DNA of 64,000 nt from Pseudarthrobacter sp. NamE5 (GTDB lineage: Bacteria; Actinomycetota; Actinomycetes; Actinomycetales; Micrococcaceae), in NCBI RefSeq assembly GCF_005796225.1, contig NZ_VAHO01000001.1, positions 1 to 64,000 of the forward strand, read 5' to 3'. Of the stretch, positions 1-7,992 are shown in pieces. A program made the translations under genes and the position numbers. Numbering within the stretch: the stretch's first letter is position 1; the number at the start of each line of letters is the position of its first letter. The notes under the pieces were generated by a model that worked only from the letters and a program-made list of their open reading frames with translations, did no database searches and was not told the DNA's origin.

Positions 1-2
1 AC

Positions 3-62
3 GCCGCAACAGACGTCAAAGACCGCGCCACCGACGCCAAAACCAACGTCCAAAACACCTGA
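3..62 (+). CDS. C-terminal end of a protein cut by the window start
   Basis: An open frame runs from the window edge to a TGA at 60-62 and encodes about 19 residues rich in Ala, Asp, Lys and Thr (it ends DAKTNVQNT). A strong hairpin terminator follows directly, which supports a real gene end. The short amphipathic, lysine/alanine-rich composition recalls the tails of YtxH or CsbD-type stress proteins, but too little is present to name the family. Confidence 0.4.
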   Translation, partial: AATDVKDRATDAKTNVQNT

Positions 63-102
63 CCCGCCACTGAACGCGGCACGAAGAGGCACGAGCACTA
101 CC

Positions 103-147
103 TGAGAGGCCGGCCCCGCCATTCCGCGGAGCCGGCTTCTCAGTTTT
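103..147 (+). terminator. Rho-independent terminator
   Basis: A 12-bp stem (103-114 with 131-142, one G-T wobble) closes a 16-nt loop and is followed by TTTT at 144-147. It lies between the truncated gene at the window start and the YihY/BrkB gene. Confidence 0.7.
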
Positions 148-172
148 CGCACCCCGATCGATAGGACACACC

Positions 173-1363
173 ATGGCCCCCCATGACGCATCCGAGAGCA
201 GCACGGCCAAAGCAGGCCAGGCGCCGGATCCAAACGACTCCCGGAAGCCGGACAGCCCCAAGGACCTGGACAAGCCGAACTGGAAGTACATTGCCAAGAA
301 GACCTTGCGCGAGTTCAACCAAGACCAGTGCCCGGACCTCGCAGCAGCGTTGACCTACTATGCCGTCCTGTCGCTGTTCCCGGCCATCCTGGCACTCGTG
401 TCACTGATCGGTCTTTTCGGGGACCCACAAAAGACCACCACTGCCCTGCTGGACATCGTCCGTGGTTTTGCCCCTGCCGAGACGGTCAACACCGTCAGCG
501 GCACGGTCTCGGAACTCGCCAACGCTCCGGCGGCCGGGCTGACGCTGGTTATCGGTCTTGCCACCGCCCTATGGTCCGCTTCCGGATACGTTGGTGCTTT
601 CGGCCGTGCGATGAACCGCGTCTACGAGGTGGATGAGGGGCGACCGTTCGTCAAGCTGCGCGGCACCATGCTGGTGGTAACCCTCCTGGCGGTAGTCATC
701 ATCGCGATCCTGGCAGGCATGCTGGTGCTCAGCGGCCCGGTCGCGGAAGCGGTTGGCGGCTTGATTGGCCTCAGCGGTGTTTTCCTCACCATCTGGAATA
801 TCGCCAAGTGGCCGGTCATGGTGGGCCTCATCATCGTGATCATCGCAGTGCTCTACTACGCCACCCCCAACGTCAAGCAGCCCAAGTTCAAGTGGATGAG
901 CATGGGTTCCGCCATCGCACTGTTCGTCTTCCTGCTCGCCTCGCTCGGATTCGGGTTCTACGTTGGCAACTTCGGCAATTACAACAAGACCTACGGTGCA
1001 CTGGGCGGTGTGATCGTGATGCTGCTGTGGCTATGGATCCTGAACATGTCCTTGCTCTTTGGCGCTGAGTTTGACGCCGAGATGGAACGGGGCCGTCAGC
1101 TCCAGGCTGGCATCGAGGCTGAAGAGACCATCCAGCTGCCGCCGCGCGACACCAAGAAGAGCGAGAAGTTGCAGAAGCAGGAGGAAGAGGACATCCAGCA
1201 CGGCCGGGAACTGCGTGAAAAGTACAGTGCCCAAAATGGTAACGGCGGCGAAGAAAATTCCGGCCAGGATAACAACGCGAAGCAGGAGACGGAGCCGCAC
1301 CGTGATCGCGTCCGGAATAAACTCCGGGATTCCAATGGCAGCCAAGGGAACGGCAGCCGCTAG
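173..1363 (+). CDS. YihY/virulence factor BrkB family membrane protein
   Basis: A 396-residue integral membrane protein of the YihY/BrkB family. After a hydrophilic N-terminus of about 40 residues comes the family's characteristic start, with TLREFNQDQCPDLAAALTYY followed by the first membrane segment (SLFPAILALVSLIGLFG). Further hydrophobic segments lie near residues 120-135, 165-190, 200-230, 240-265 and 280-295, and the family's GA.NK.YGALGG-like loop is present as NYNKTYGALGG. The last 100 residues are charged and Lys/Glu/Asn-rich, a long cytoplasmic tail. The ATG has AGGA seven bases upstream. The family was once annotated as ribonuclease BN by mistake; its transport role is unsettled. 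Confidence 0.93.
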   Translation: MAPHDASESSTAKAGQAPDPNDSRKPDSPKDLDKPNWKYIAKKTLREFNQDQCPDLAAALTYYAVLSLFPAILALVSLIGLFGDPQKTTTALLDIVRGFAPAETVNTVSGTVSELANAPAAGLTLVIGLATALWSASGYVGAFGRAMNRVYEVDEGRPFVKLRGTMLVVTLLAVVIIAILAGMLVLSGPVAEAVGGLIGLSGVFLTIWNIAKWPVMVGLIIVIIAVLYYATPNVKQPKFKWMSMGSAIALFVFLLASLGFGFYVGNFGNYNKTYGALGGVIVMLLWLWILNMSLLFGAEFDAEMERGRQLQAGIEAEETIQLPPRDTKKSEKLQKQEEEDIQHGRELREKYSAQNGNGGEENSGQDNNAKQETEPHRDRVRNKLRDSNGSQGNGSR

Positions 1364-1407
1364 TTTTCTCAGCCGACAGTTTTTTAAGAGGGGCCGGCAG
1401 TTCTCTT

Positions 1408-1449
1408 GAGAGGCACAGTGTCCGACCCCGGGCACTGTGCCTCTCTTTA
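1408..1449 (+). terminator. Rho-independent terminator of the YihY gene
   Basis: A perfect 13-bp stem (1408-1420 with 1433-1445) encloses a 12-nt loop and is followed by TTTAT. It lies 45 bases after the YihY/BrkB stop. Confidence 0.8.
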
Positions 1450-1766
1450 TGCACCGCGTTCCCAGCAGGCACTAGGCAGGACCCCCAAGATGGGGGAAAA
1501 TTGTAGTGGAGGTCCTGTTGAGGCTTCCCGGGCTGACAAGGTGGCCCGGGACAAGGCGGGGCCGGCGGCGAGATGGCCTCTTCTGAGACCGAGGCCAGTC
1601 CCCCCAGTCGCCGTCGGCCCCCTCGATCCTTAAGAGGCGGCGGCCGTGACTGGACAAGCGGCCCGTACTGCAATACTTTCGAGATTACTCTGCTGGCTCC
1701 TTCGGGCGCCGGCAGGACCGCTGAAGCAGATACGGCGGCATCACGGTCGACCCCGAATGAGCGGAC
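1450..1766. other. Intergenic stretch without recognised gene
   Basis: About 320 bases between the terminator and the next small gene. It contains short GC hairpins (for example CCCCC-AAGAT-GGGGG near 1482-1496), but no ORF with convincing composition plus ribosome site, no RNA gene and no repeat was recognised. Confidence 0.4.
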
Positions 1767-2024
1767 ATGCCTGCTACACATTTTGAAGAATTTCTTGCCG
1801 AAGCAGTTGTCCCGGACAGGGAGCCGGGGCTTGGCCTCGGACGTGACGAACTGTACGGTCTTTACACCAGCTGGTGCCTCCTCCACAAGGCCCTTTTGCA
1901 GCCGCCGGAAGCGCTGTGGGATGCCCTTTTGGAGCATGGCATCAACCCGGACAGCAATAACCTGTCGATGACCGGTCCCGCAGCTGCCGACTACATCGTG
2001 GCAAGCGCCCCGGACCTGGTCTGA
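1767..2024 (+). CDS. Small conserved-looking hypothetical protein
   Basis: An 85-residue acidic protein with mixed helix-forming composition (for example LYTSWCLLHKALLQPPEALW) and no membrane segment or signal peptide. Codon use resembles that of the neighbouring genes. The ATG has only a weak purine stretch (GAGCGG) upstream. The Trp-Cys and LLEHGIN region looks like a small globular fold of the winged-helix type seen in phage primase accessory domains, but that is only an impression; no function is assigned. It stands alone between a terminator and the CsbD gene. Confidence 0.6.
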   Translation: MPATHFEEFLAEAVVPDREPGLGLGRDELYGLYTSWCLLHKALLQPPEALWDALLEHGINPDSNNLSMTGPAAADYIVASAPDLV

Positions 2025-2188
2025 CTTCCTGAACCGGCCTGTTCCTACCGCGACTGTTGCGGCCTCACGCCTTCAGGTTTGCCTGCTTCGGCTGCAAGGA
2101 AAGCACTGTTGGAGTGTGCTGCCGCTGGCTAGCATGAAGGCATGACCGGGGGCGTCGGCGTCTCCGGACCAGCCGAAGGGATGTGGCG

Positions 2189-2365
2189 ATGGGTTTGGAT
2201 GACAAGATCGACAATGCCGCGGAAAAGCTTGCAGGCAAAGCCAAGGAGGCATCAGGCCGGGCATCGGATGATCCGGGGCTTGAGGCGGAAGGCAGATTGG
2301 ACCAGAGCAAGGCCGATTTGAAGCAGGCCGCGGAGAAGGTCAAGGACGCGTTCAAGAAGGAATAG
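2189..2365 (+). CDS. CsbD family general stress protein
   Basis: A 58-residue hydrophilic, Lys/Ala/Glu-rich protein with the CsbD signature: MGLDDKIDNAAEKLAGKAKE at the start, then a LEAEGRLDQ segment and a KVKDAFKK end. CsbD proteins are abundant small stress proteins under sigma-B type control in Bacillus; their molecular role is unknown. ATG 2189 is preferred over GTG 2183 because GAAGGG (2175-2180) is eight bases upstream of it and too close to the GTG. A terminator follows at once, so the gene is monocistronic. Confidence 0.9.
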   Translation: MGLDDKIDNAAEKLAGKAKEASGRASDDPGLEAEGRLDQSKADLKQAAEKVKDAFKKE

Positions 2366-2376
2366 CTCCACCATGC

Positions 2377-2408
2377 AAAGGGCTGCTGCGTTATCGCAGC
2401 AGCCCTTT
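2377..2408. terminator. Bidirectional terminator between csbD-like gene and dps
   Basis: A perfect 14-bp stem (2377-2390 with 2395-2408) with a 4-nt loop. It starts with AAA and ends with TTT, so it can work for the CsbD gene on the plus strand and for the Dps gene on the minus strand. Confidence 0.8.
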
Positions 2409-2490
2409 GCTTTGCTCTGACAGTCCCCTGCCCCGCCTTGGAGTGCCCGCCGCTGAATGCCGCACGCGGGCAGCGGCAAAGCGGGGTGGC

Positions 2491-2967
2491 TTACGACGCC
2501 GGTTCGGTCACCGCTGCGGTGGGAGCCATGGTCTCAGCGTTGACCATCCACGCCAGCTGCTCCAGCCGCTCAATGGCTGCGTGCAGGAGGTCCGCGCTGG
2601 TGGGGTCCTCCTCGTCAACCTCATCGTGGACATCACGCATGGTCTGGACCGCCCGCTCCAGCCGGGCAGTGATCAGCTGGACCGTGTCCCTGGTGGAAAC
2701 CAGCCCTTCCGGAAATTCTTCGAGGCGGTTGCCCGCTGAGACCGTGCTGCTGCGGCCGTCGGGCAGGGCATGCAGGGCACGCATGCGTTCCGCGGCCTGG
2801 TCAGCGAAGAGCCGGGCAGCAGCGATGATCTCATCGAGCTGCAGGTGCAGGTCTCGGAAGTTCGTGCCCACGAGGTTCCAATGGGCCTGTTTTCCCTGCA
2901 GGTGCAGCTCGATAAGGTCGGTAAGCACCATTTGCAGGTTACTGGCAAGGGTGGGTGAAGCTTTCAT
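2491..2967 (-). CDS. dps: Dps family DNA-protecting ferritin-like protein
   Basis: A 158-residue Dps/ferritin-like four-helix protein. Dps dodecamers oxidise and store iron with peroxide as oxidant and coat DNA during starvation and oxidative stress. The ferroxidase signature is visible: KQAHWNLVGTNFRDLHLQLD, with His29, His41 and Asp45 as the expected intersubunit metal ligands. Length is normal for the family. The ATG is preceded by GGAGG-type purines (GGAGGAAATTA). Upstream, 3023-3034 carries a TAAGCATACTTA palindrome shared with other stress-gene promoters in this window, a candidate control site. Confidence 0.95.
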   Translation of the reverse strand: MKASPTLASNLQMVLTDLIELHLQGKQAHWNLVGTNFRDLHLQLDEIIAAARLFADQAAERMRALHALPDGRSSTVSAGNRLEEFPEGLVSTRDTVQLITARLERAVQTMRDVHDEVDEEDPTSADLLHAAIERLEQLAWMVNAETMAPTAAVTEPAS

Positions 2968-3022
2968 TAATTTCCTCCACTGCTGCTGTCTGTCCGGACC
3001 TGGTTCCGGCCGAAATTAATTC

Positions 3023-3034
3023 TAAGCATACTTA
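3023..3034 (-). promoter_or_regulatory. Candidate stress operator upstream of dps
   Basis: TAAGCATACTTA, a palindrome with two central mismatches, lies 56 bases upstream of the dps start. The same core occurs as a perfect palindrome at 38548-38559 and inside a 20-bp palindrome at 55576-55595. The binding protein is unknown. Confidence 0.45.
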
Positions 3035-3087
3035 CCACTTTCCTGGTGCAAAGGAGTTCCGCAGGGGGTGAAGAGCGCCGGCGGGAG

Positions 3088-3765
3088 CTACAGGACCCGC
3101 GCCAAGGCGAATCCGTCCCACCCCTTTGACCCGACAGTCTGTATGACAGTGGCATCCAGTCCCGGGTGCTCACCCAGTAACTTAAGCGCGTCGATAATCC
3201 CGGGCGCGTTCACCGGGTCCATCTCTGGATTCAGGACCGCTCCCTCCCAGATCGTGTTGTCCAGGACAACAGTGGCGCCGGACCGGCCCAACCGGACCGC
3301 CCATTCCAGGTAGCGGCTGTTGTTTTCCTTGTCCGCGTCAATGAAGATGAAGTCGAACGGTTCCCGGGCCTCTTCCTCCAGGGCCGCCAGGGTATCCAGT
3401 GCGGGTCCCAGCCGGATCTCCACTTTCTCCCCCAGGCCGGCGGCGTCGATGTTGGCCCACGCTACCTCTGCGTGCTTGGGCAGGTATTCGCACGTCACCA
3501 GCGTGCCGCCGTCGGGAAGGCCCCTGCCCATCCAGATGGTACTGAATCCGGCAAGCGTGCCTATCTCGAGTATCCGGCGTGCGCCGGAAAGCTGAACCAG
3601 GAGCTTCAGGAGCTTGCCAGCATTAGGCGCCACTTCAATCGGGGGCATGCCGGCCTCCGCAGCCGAGCGGATGGCCTGCTGCAGCGCCGGATCGGGATGG
3701 ACCACAACGTCGGACAGGAACTCCTCCGTGGCGACCCACTCCGGGCGGGGCTTGTGCTCGAACAT
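3088..3765 (-). CDS. SAM-dependent O-methyltransferase (class I, catechol OMT-like)
   Basis: A 225-residue methyltransferase of the O-methyltransferase family 3 / caffeoyl-CoA OMT group. SAM-binding motif I is RILEIGTLAGFSTIWMGRGL; an acidic residue follows in VTCEYLPKH, and the metal-binding region is DFIFIDADKENNSRYLEWAV with a later LDNTIWEG motif (Asp-Asn), as expected for divalent-cation-dependent enzymes acting on catechol-like substrates. Substrate cannot be told from sequence. The frame could also start at GTG 3771; ATG 3765 was chosen because GGA lies just before it. It stands alone next to the thiamine-binding-like gene. Confidence 0.9.
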   Translation of the reverse strand: MFEHKPRPEWVATEEFLSDVVVHPDPALQQAIRSAAEAGMPPIEVAPNAGKLLKLLVQLSGARRILEIGTLAGFSTIWMGRGLPDGGTLVTCEYLPKHAEVAWANIDAAGLGEKVEIRLGPALDTLAALEEEAREPFDFIFIDADKENNSRYLEWAVRLGRSGATVVLDNTIWEGAVLNPEMDPVNAPGIIDALKLLGEHPGLDATVIQTVGSKGWDGFALARVL

Positions 3766-3839
3766 TTCCACAGTTTGGCACGGGGCGGCGTGCGGGTCCA
3801 GAGAGGGTTTGGGGACGTGCGGGCGGGCCTCGCGCCGGT

Positions 3840-4163
3840 TCAGGAACCGTCGGAGAGGGCCCCCTCCAGCCGTTCAACCTTGCCGGTCAACTCTCCCGTG
3901 TAGCCGGGCCGAATGTCCGCCTTGATGACCAGGGACACCCGGCTGCCGTAGCGGCCCACCGCTTCGGTGGCCCGCTTCACCACATCGAAGACTTCGTCCC
4001 ACTCGCCCTCAATGGTGGTGAACATCGAGTCCGTCTTGTTGGGAAGCCCTGATTCCCGGACGATTTTGACGGCGGCGGCAACGGCGTCGTGCACTGACGC
4101 ATCGGCAGGACGGGCACCTTCGCTGGGAGCACCGGAGGGGGCAACAGAAAATGCAAGCAACAT
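3840..4163 (-). CDS. Thiamine-binding / MTH1187 (YkoF-like) family protein
   Basis: A 107-residue single-domain ferredoxin-like protein of the MTH1187/YkoF family (DUF77). Family features are the hydrophobic first strand with small residues (MLLAFSVAPSG), the VHDAVAAAVKIVRESGLPNK helix, then TTIEGEWDEVFDVVKRA and the final SLVIKADIRPG strand. YkoF in Bacillus binds thiamine or hydroxymethylpyrimidine; single-domain relatives are mostly uncharacterised. Asn/Lys in the GLPNK turn and Glu in EGEW are family-typical. No thiamine genes adjoin it here, so its ligand is inferred only from family. Confidence 0.85.
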   Translation of the reverse strand: MLLAFSVAPSGAPSEGARPADASVHDAVAAAVKIVRESGLPNKTDSMFTTIEGEWDEVFDVVKRATEAVGRYGSRVSLVIKADIRPGYTGELTGKVERLEGALSDGS

Positions 4164-4283
4164 GAAGCCAGTGTGCCATGCCCCGCCGATGTGGTGCCGG
4201 GCACCAAAAGCGGCGACGCGTCACAAAAGCCCCTACCCTCCAGTAACGGTGAACGCCGAAAGCTCCGTTGCTAACCTTTTCGC

Positions 4284-4919
4284 ATGAGCCTCGCAGTCGC
4301 CCGCAAACCACTCCGCGCCGACGCCGCGCGGAATGTGGACAAGATCATCACAGCGGCGCGCCAGTGCTTCCGCGAATTTGGCCCGGAAGTACCCCTGCAG
4401 ACCATCGCAGCCACGGCCGGAGTGGGTCCCGCGACCCTTTTCCGTAACTTTGCAGACAAAGAAGAGCTGGTTCTCGCGGCGCTGAACCGGCAGCTCCGCC
4501 TGACGGTGGATCCGGTGATGGACGGTGCCCTCGCGGACATCGACGCCGCTGCAGGCCTGATGCGGGTCCTGGAGGCACTGATGGCTGCTGCCAGCGCCGA
4601 TGCCAATCTGCTGGGTGCAGTAGCAGGTCGGCGCCAACTCCTGACCGGCATCACGGGCTCCCTGATGGAATCGATGAGTGTGCTGCTGGTGCGCGGGCAG
4701 GGCCAGGGGAGCCTGCGCGCGGACATTTCCATGACAGATATGTTCCGGCTGCTCGCAATGCTGATTAGCGTAGTAGACACCATGGAACCGGGTTCTGAGG
4801 CTTGGCGGCGCCCGCTGGCCCTGGTTGAGGATGCCATCTGCACGGTGCGGCCAAGCCGCCCGCTTCCCGCGCACGTTCCGGTTCCGCATTCCCCTGCCGT
4901 GGGGCCACAGCTGGACTAA
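4284..4919 (+). CDS. TetR/AcrR family transcriptional regulator
   Basis: A 211-residue TetR-type repressor. The N-terminal helix-turn-helix lies at about residues 15-60: ADAARNVDKIITAARQCFRE followed by VPLQTIAATAGVGPATLFRN, where the last helix is the DNA-recognition helix and FADKEELV ends the domain. The rest is a helical ligand-binding domain with low conservation. The gene is divergent from the thiamine-binding-like gene, but no clear palindromic operator was identified in the 120-bp spacer. No target is evident; the C-terminal 40 residues are proline-rich and probably disordered. Confidence 0.9.
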   Translation: MSLAVARKPLRADAARNVDKIITAARQCFREFGPEVPLQTIAATAGVGPATLFRNFADKEELVLAALNRQLRLTVDPVMDGALADIDAAAGLMRVLEALMAAASADANLLGAVAGRRQLLTGITGSLMESMSVLLVRGQGQGSLRADISMTDMFRLLAMLISVVDTMEPGSEAWRRPLALVEDAICTVRPSRPLPAHVPVPHSPAVGPQLD

Positions 4920-5146
4920 GGACTTGCATCCGCAGGGCTTCACCTGGAGGCTGCGGGAGGAGCTGGAAAGAGTTGCGGCACAAGGCCCGACGGCGGCCAG
5001 GGGCCGCCCTCCCGTGGCGCCATTGTGGGTGTACAGCGGGTGCAATAGACTCGAGGAGGGTTACGCAGCCAGCCCGTCTCTGCCTTTGAGATGGAGTCAC
5101 CCATGCACCAGTTCAGGCATCACCGGCGCCCAACGGCCGCACCGCG

Positions 5147-5374
5147 ATGAACAGCTCCAAACTTAACCATTACCTGAACGATCCCCGCGGGCCGGAAGAA
5201 GTTCTTCCGATATTGACCGCCGAGGATCTCGCAAACCTCCTGGATGCCCTGTACCGGAACCTCGACACGCCCGAACCCGAATTCGGTGCGCAGGCATGGT
5301 ACGAGATGGCTGTCGAAGAAAGCTGCCGCAGGTCGGCAGCTTCACCTGACGGCGCCGCCCACGGAGTAGCCTAG
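5147..5374 (+). CDS. Small hypothetical protein
   Basis: A 75-residue acidic protein (LTAEDLANLLDALYRNL looks like an amphipathic helix), with no membrane segment or known motif. The ribosome site is weak. The composition is protein-like and the opposite frames are poor, so it is kept as a probable gene. It is isolated, with about 170 bases of empty sequence before the convergent small gene on the minus strand. Confidence 0.5.
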   Translation: MNSSKLNHYLNDPRGPEEVLPILTAEDLANLLDALYRNLDTPEPEFGAQAWYEMAVEESCRRSAASPDGAAHGVA

Positions 5375-5544
5375 CCCCACCTGTGCAGGCAGCTGGGCCG
5401 GCATCGCTTGAAGCCCCCGCTACCCCTTCCTCCGCGCTAACTCTTCCACCGCATCTTTGCTCGTCAATCACATGACTCCTGTGCTCACGCGAGCCACCAG
5501 GCAATCGGTGTGCACCGCCGGCAATTTCCCAGCCGGCCAGGCCG

Positions 5545-5886
5545 TTATTCCCCGTCACGTTCCCCGTGCTGCCCCACGCCGTGGGGCTGCTCCGCATGGT
5601 GCTGTTCGTGATGGTGGTACTCGTTGGGAGTGTGGCTCTTGGCCTCCATGAGATGCTGCTGCAGCTTTTCCTCGGCGTCCCGCCGTCGTCGGGCGGTGTC
5701 CCGGATATCCCTGGTGGATTTCGAACCTCCCGGATCGAGGTATGTTTGCCGCGACTTCCCGCGATGCTCCGGTCCAGGCACGGCCTCAGCTGGTTTCCCG
5801 ACGGTCTGACTGCCGTCGTCTCCGGGAACGGCATCTCCAGGATCTTGCCCACTCTCCGGCTGTCCCGGGCGCGGTTGATCACTCAT
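5545..5886 (-). CDS. Hydrophilic His/Gln-rich hypothetical protein
   Basis: A 113-residue, strongly hydrophilic, probably disordered protein: a Pro/Gly/Asp-rich N-terminal half, a charged helix (IRDTARRRRDAEEKLQQHLM) and a His/Glu/Gln-rich tail (EYHHHEQHHAEQPHG). The start ATG at 5886 has an excellent ribosome site (AAAGGAGG, five bases upstream), which rules out the longer upstream reading. The His cluster could bind metal, but that is speculative. Family unknown. It follows another small hypothetical gene on the same strand with a 43-bp gap, so the two may be co-transcribed. Confidence 0.65.
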   Translation of the reverse strand: MSDQPRPGQPESGQDPGDAVPGDDGSQTVGKPAEAVPGPEHRGKSRQTYLDPGGSKSTRDIRDTARRRRDAEEKLQQHLMEAKSHTPNEYHHHEQHHAEQPHGVGQHGERDGE

Positions 5887-5929
5887 CGCGGTTCCTCCTT
5901 TATGGCTGCCGCACTGGCTGCCGGGCTTC

Positions 5930-6196
5930 CTAGCCGCTGCCGGGGCCTTCCTGGCCGCCCCTGTCCCGAAGCTCCCGATGCACCAAGGCCTGCAGCGCCG
6001 GTATCTGGGACGCCGGATCCAGGTCAAGGGCGCTCCGCAGGCTCTGAGAGAGTAATTCCAGGTCCCCTGGCGGGACGTCCGACAAGCGGGCAAACCGGGT
6101 GAAGAAGCGTTTGGCAGGAAGGCCGGCCCGGCGTCGAACATTCTTTTGGTGCGGGCGTCCGGCTCTTTCCCCGGCTGCGTGCAGCTTATTTTTCAT
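5930..6196 (-). CDS. Small basic hypothetical protein
   Basis: An 88-residue protein with a basic N-terminal half (Lys/Arg/His-rich, RPHQKNVRRRAG) and a helical C-terminal half (PGDLELLSQSLRSALDLDPA). ATG 6196 has GCAGGA nine bases upstream; an in-frame ATG three codons earlier lacks that spacing. No known domain was recognised. It precedes the His-rich small gene by 43 bases and may share its transcript. Confidence 0.5.
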   Translation of the reverse strand: MKNKLHAAGERAGRPHQKNVRRRAGLPAKRFFTRFARLSDVPPGDLELLSQSLRSALDLDPASQIPALQALVHRELRDRGGQEGPGSG

Positions 6197-6310
6197 GGTT
6201 CCCATTCCTGCGGGTTTTCCATGGCCAACTGCATAGCCGCTCTTATAATACAACCGGCGGGGCCTGATGCATGTGATCCCTGCCACTCTTTCGGGGCCGT
6301 TTAGCCAGCC

Positions 6311-6622
6311 TCAGTTCCAGCCAAGGATCCTCAGCAGCGCTGCGGTGCCCGCCCCTGCAAGGACCACCACCAGGAAGGGTGCCCGGAGGGCCAGTGCGAT
6401 GCCGGCGGCCGCGAGTGCGCCGAGCCGGGCGTCGGCAGCCAGCACCTGACCGTTGGCGAGGGTGTTCACTATGGTCAGGGATGCCAGCAATCCAATGGTC
6501 ATGGTGCCCGCTACCCGGGACATCCGCGGATTCTCCAGAAGCCGGGCGGGGACAAAGTAGCCCACCAACTTCCATGCATAGGCCGCTGCACAGGCCACCA
6601 GGAGCCAGAACCACAAATTCAT
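6311..6622 (-). CDS. azlD: AzlD family branched-chain amino acid exporter subunit
   Basis: A 103-residue membrane protein with three to four hydrophobic segments, matching the small AzlD/YgaH-type subunit. Known family pairs AzlC-AzlD (YgaZ-YgaH in E. coli) export branched-chain amino acids. Family features are the early Lys in AAYAWKLVGYFVP and the long hydrophobic core after it. It overlaps azlC by four bases (ATGA at 6619-6622), the normal arrangement for this pair, implying translational coupling and a two-subunit complex. Confidence 0.92.
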   Translation of the reverse strand: MNLWFWLLVACAAAYAWKLVGYFVPARLLENPRMSRVAGTMTIGLLASLTIVNTLANGQVLAADARLGALAAAGIALALRAPFLVVVLAGAGTAALLRILGWN

Positions 6623-7419
6623 TCAGCTGCTCCAGTCCCTGAACCGGCCGCGTGGTCCGCTCCGCCCTGCCCGGACCCGCCAGGCTGCCCGCCATGCCCG
6701 CCGTGCCGGTGGCGTTCCCGGTAGGGGTCCACGTCAGGCTCCAGGCCTTCGTCGCTGCGGCCGTGGCTGAACCAACCGATTACGGCTGCCACCACGGCTG
6801 CCACCAGGATGGGAACACCGGCCGGAACGACCGGCACAGCCAGGACCGTGGCAACGGCGCATACGACGGCAATGGCAACCGGCTCGCGTCCCTTCAGCCG
6901 CGGCCACAGCAAACCGAGGAACGCAGCCACGGCCGCGCCGTCAAGTCCCCACTGCTTGGGGTCCCCCAGGGCGCTTCCGGCCAGGGCACCCACCGCAGTG
7001 AACAGGTTCCAGAGCACATAGATCCCAATGCCCGCGGCCCAAAAACCGCGGCGCTGTTCCGCCGGGTCAGTCTGGCCGGTGCTGGTTGCCGTGGATTCGT
7101 CGATGGTCACCTGCGCGGCTGCGTACTTCCGCCAGCCCGTGGGGCGCAGCAGGGCGTTGAGCTGCATGCCGTAGATTCCGTTGCGCATGCCCAGGAGGGT
7201 GGCCGCACTCATCGCAGCGATGCCTGACCCGCCACCGGCCACTACCCCGATGAAAGCGAACTGCGAGCCGCCGCTGAACAAGAGCATGCTCAATGCCATC
7301 GTCTGCCAGAAGTTGAGTCCCGACGTGACGGAGAGCGCCCCGAAGGACACGCCGTAAAGCCCGGTAGCGATACTGATGGAAATACCCATCCGCACGGCCG
7401 GGGAAGCCAAAAGGGTCAC
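6619..7419 (-). CDS. azlC: AzlC family branched-chain amino acid exporter large subunit
   Basis: A 266-residue multi-pass membrane protein of the AzlC family. The conserved N-terminal part reads SIATGLYGVSFGALSVTSGL followed by FSGGSQFAFIGV, a family hallmark. The start is placed at GTG 7419 because it forms a GTGA overlap with the stop of the upstream DoxX-like gene and has GGAGCGGAG in front; an in-frame start at 7473 would overlap that gene by 58 bases. The C-terminus is a hydrophilic, Gly/His-rich tail. Order on the minus strand is DoxX-like, azlC, azlD, probably one operon. Confidence 0.92.
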   Translation of the reverse strand: MTLLASPAVRMGISISIATGLYGVSFGALSVTSGLNFWQTMALSMLLFSGGSQFAFIGVVAGGGSGIAAMSAATLLGMRNGIYGMQLNALLRPTGWRKYAAAQVTIDESTATSTGQTDPAEQRRGFWAAGIGIYVLWNLFTAVGALAGSALGDPKQWGLDGAAVAAFLGLLWPRLKGREPVAIAVVCAVATVLAVPVVPAGVPILVAAVVAAVIGWFSHGRSDEGLEPDVDPYRERHRHGGHGGQPGGSGQGGADHAAGSGTGAAE

Positions 7420-7892
7420 AGCTCCGCTCCCCCGCCTGCCCGTACGCCCCGCGTCCGGAGGCTCCACGCCCATGCGATGAGCGGCGCCTGGAGCGGAAGC
7501 CGCAGGGTGTGAACCTTCCGCTGAACCGGGTTACCCTGCGGTCCGTAGGCGCGCCGGAGTGCGTCGAGGTGCCCTGCCAGGAACGCGGTGAACATTAGTG
7601 CCGTGCCTGTGGCGGCCAACCTGCGCGTGAACGGGACCAGGATGGCGACGGCGGCTGCGAGTTCCAGAAGTCCGCTCACGGCGATCCATTCATCCCTCGA
7701 AAGGATGGCAAGTGGATGGGCAGGGGCGGGGCTTTGGCCGGCGCCGGCGTCTTCCCGGCACAGGTAGTCCGGGACCACTGGGCGGTAGAAAGCGGGATCA
7801 CGGAAATGCTTCATGGCGCTGGCCAGGAGCAGGGCGCTCATGCCGGCGGCGGAAAGATTCTGGACGGCCCGGCCGGAGCGGGGAAAAAGCAT
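7416..7892 (-). CDS. DoxX family membrane protein
   Basis: A 158-residue protein with about four membrane segments and the general layout of the DoxX family (ALLLASAMKHFRDPAFYRPV, then WIAVSGLLELAAAVAILVPF, then AATGTALMFTAFLAGHLDAL). The FRDP...VPDYL and GLLELA motifs resemble the DoxX-like proteins with a small conserved glutamate in helix 2. Function in this group is not established. The start could be TTG 7904 or ATG 7892; the ATG was taken. It is translationally coupled to azlC through a GTGA overlap, which is unusual company for azlCD. Confidence 0.8.
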   Translation of the reverse strand: MLFPRSGRAVQNLSAAGMSALLLASAMKHFRDPAFYRPVVPDYLCREDAGAGQSPAPAHPLAILSRDEWIAVSGLLELAAAVAILVPFTRRLAATGTALMFTAFLAGHLDALRRAYGPQGNPVQRKVHTLRLPLQAPLIAWAWSLRTRGVRAGGGAEL

Positions 7893-7992
7893 GGTTCCAC
7901 TCAATCACAGGCATGCCGGGGTGCTGAAAAATGCAGCACCAGGACCCTGCTCCGGCAGCGCAACCAGAAACAGCCACCTTGCCGGTCCACGG

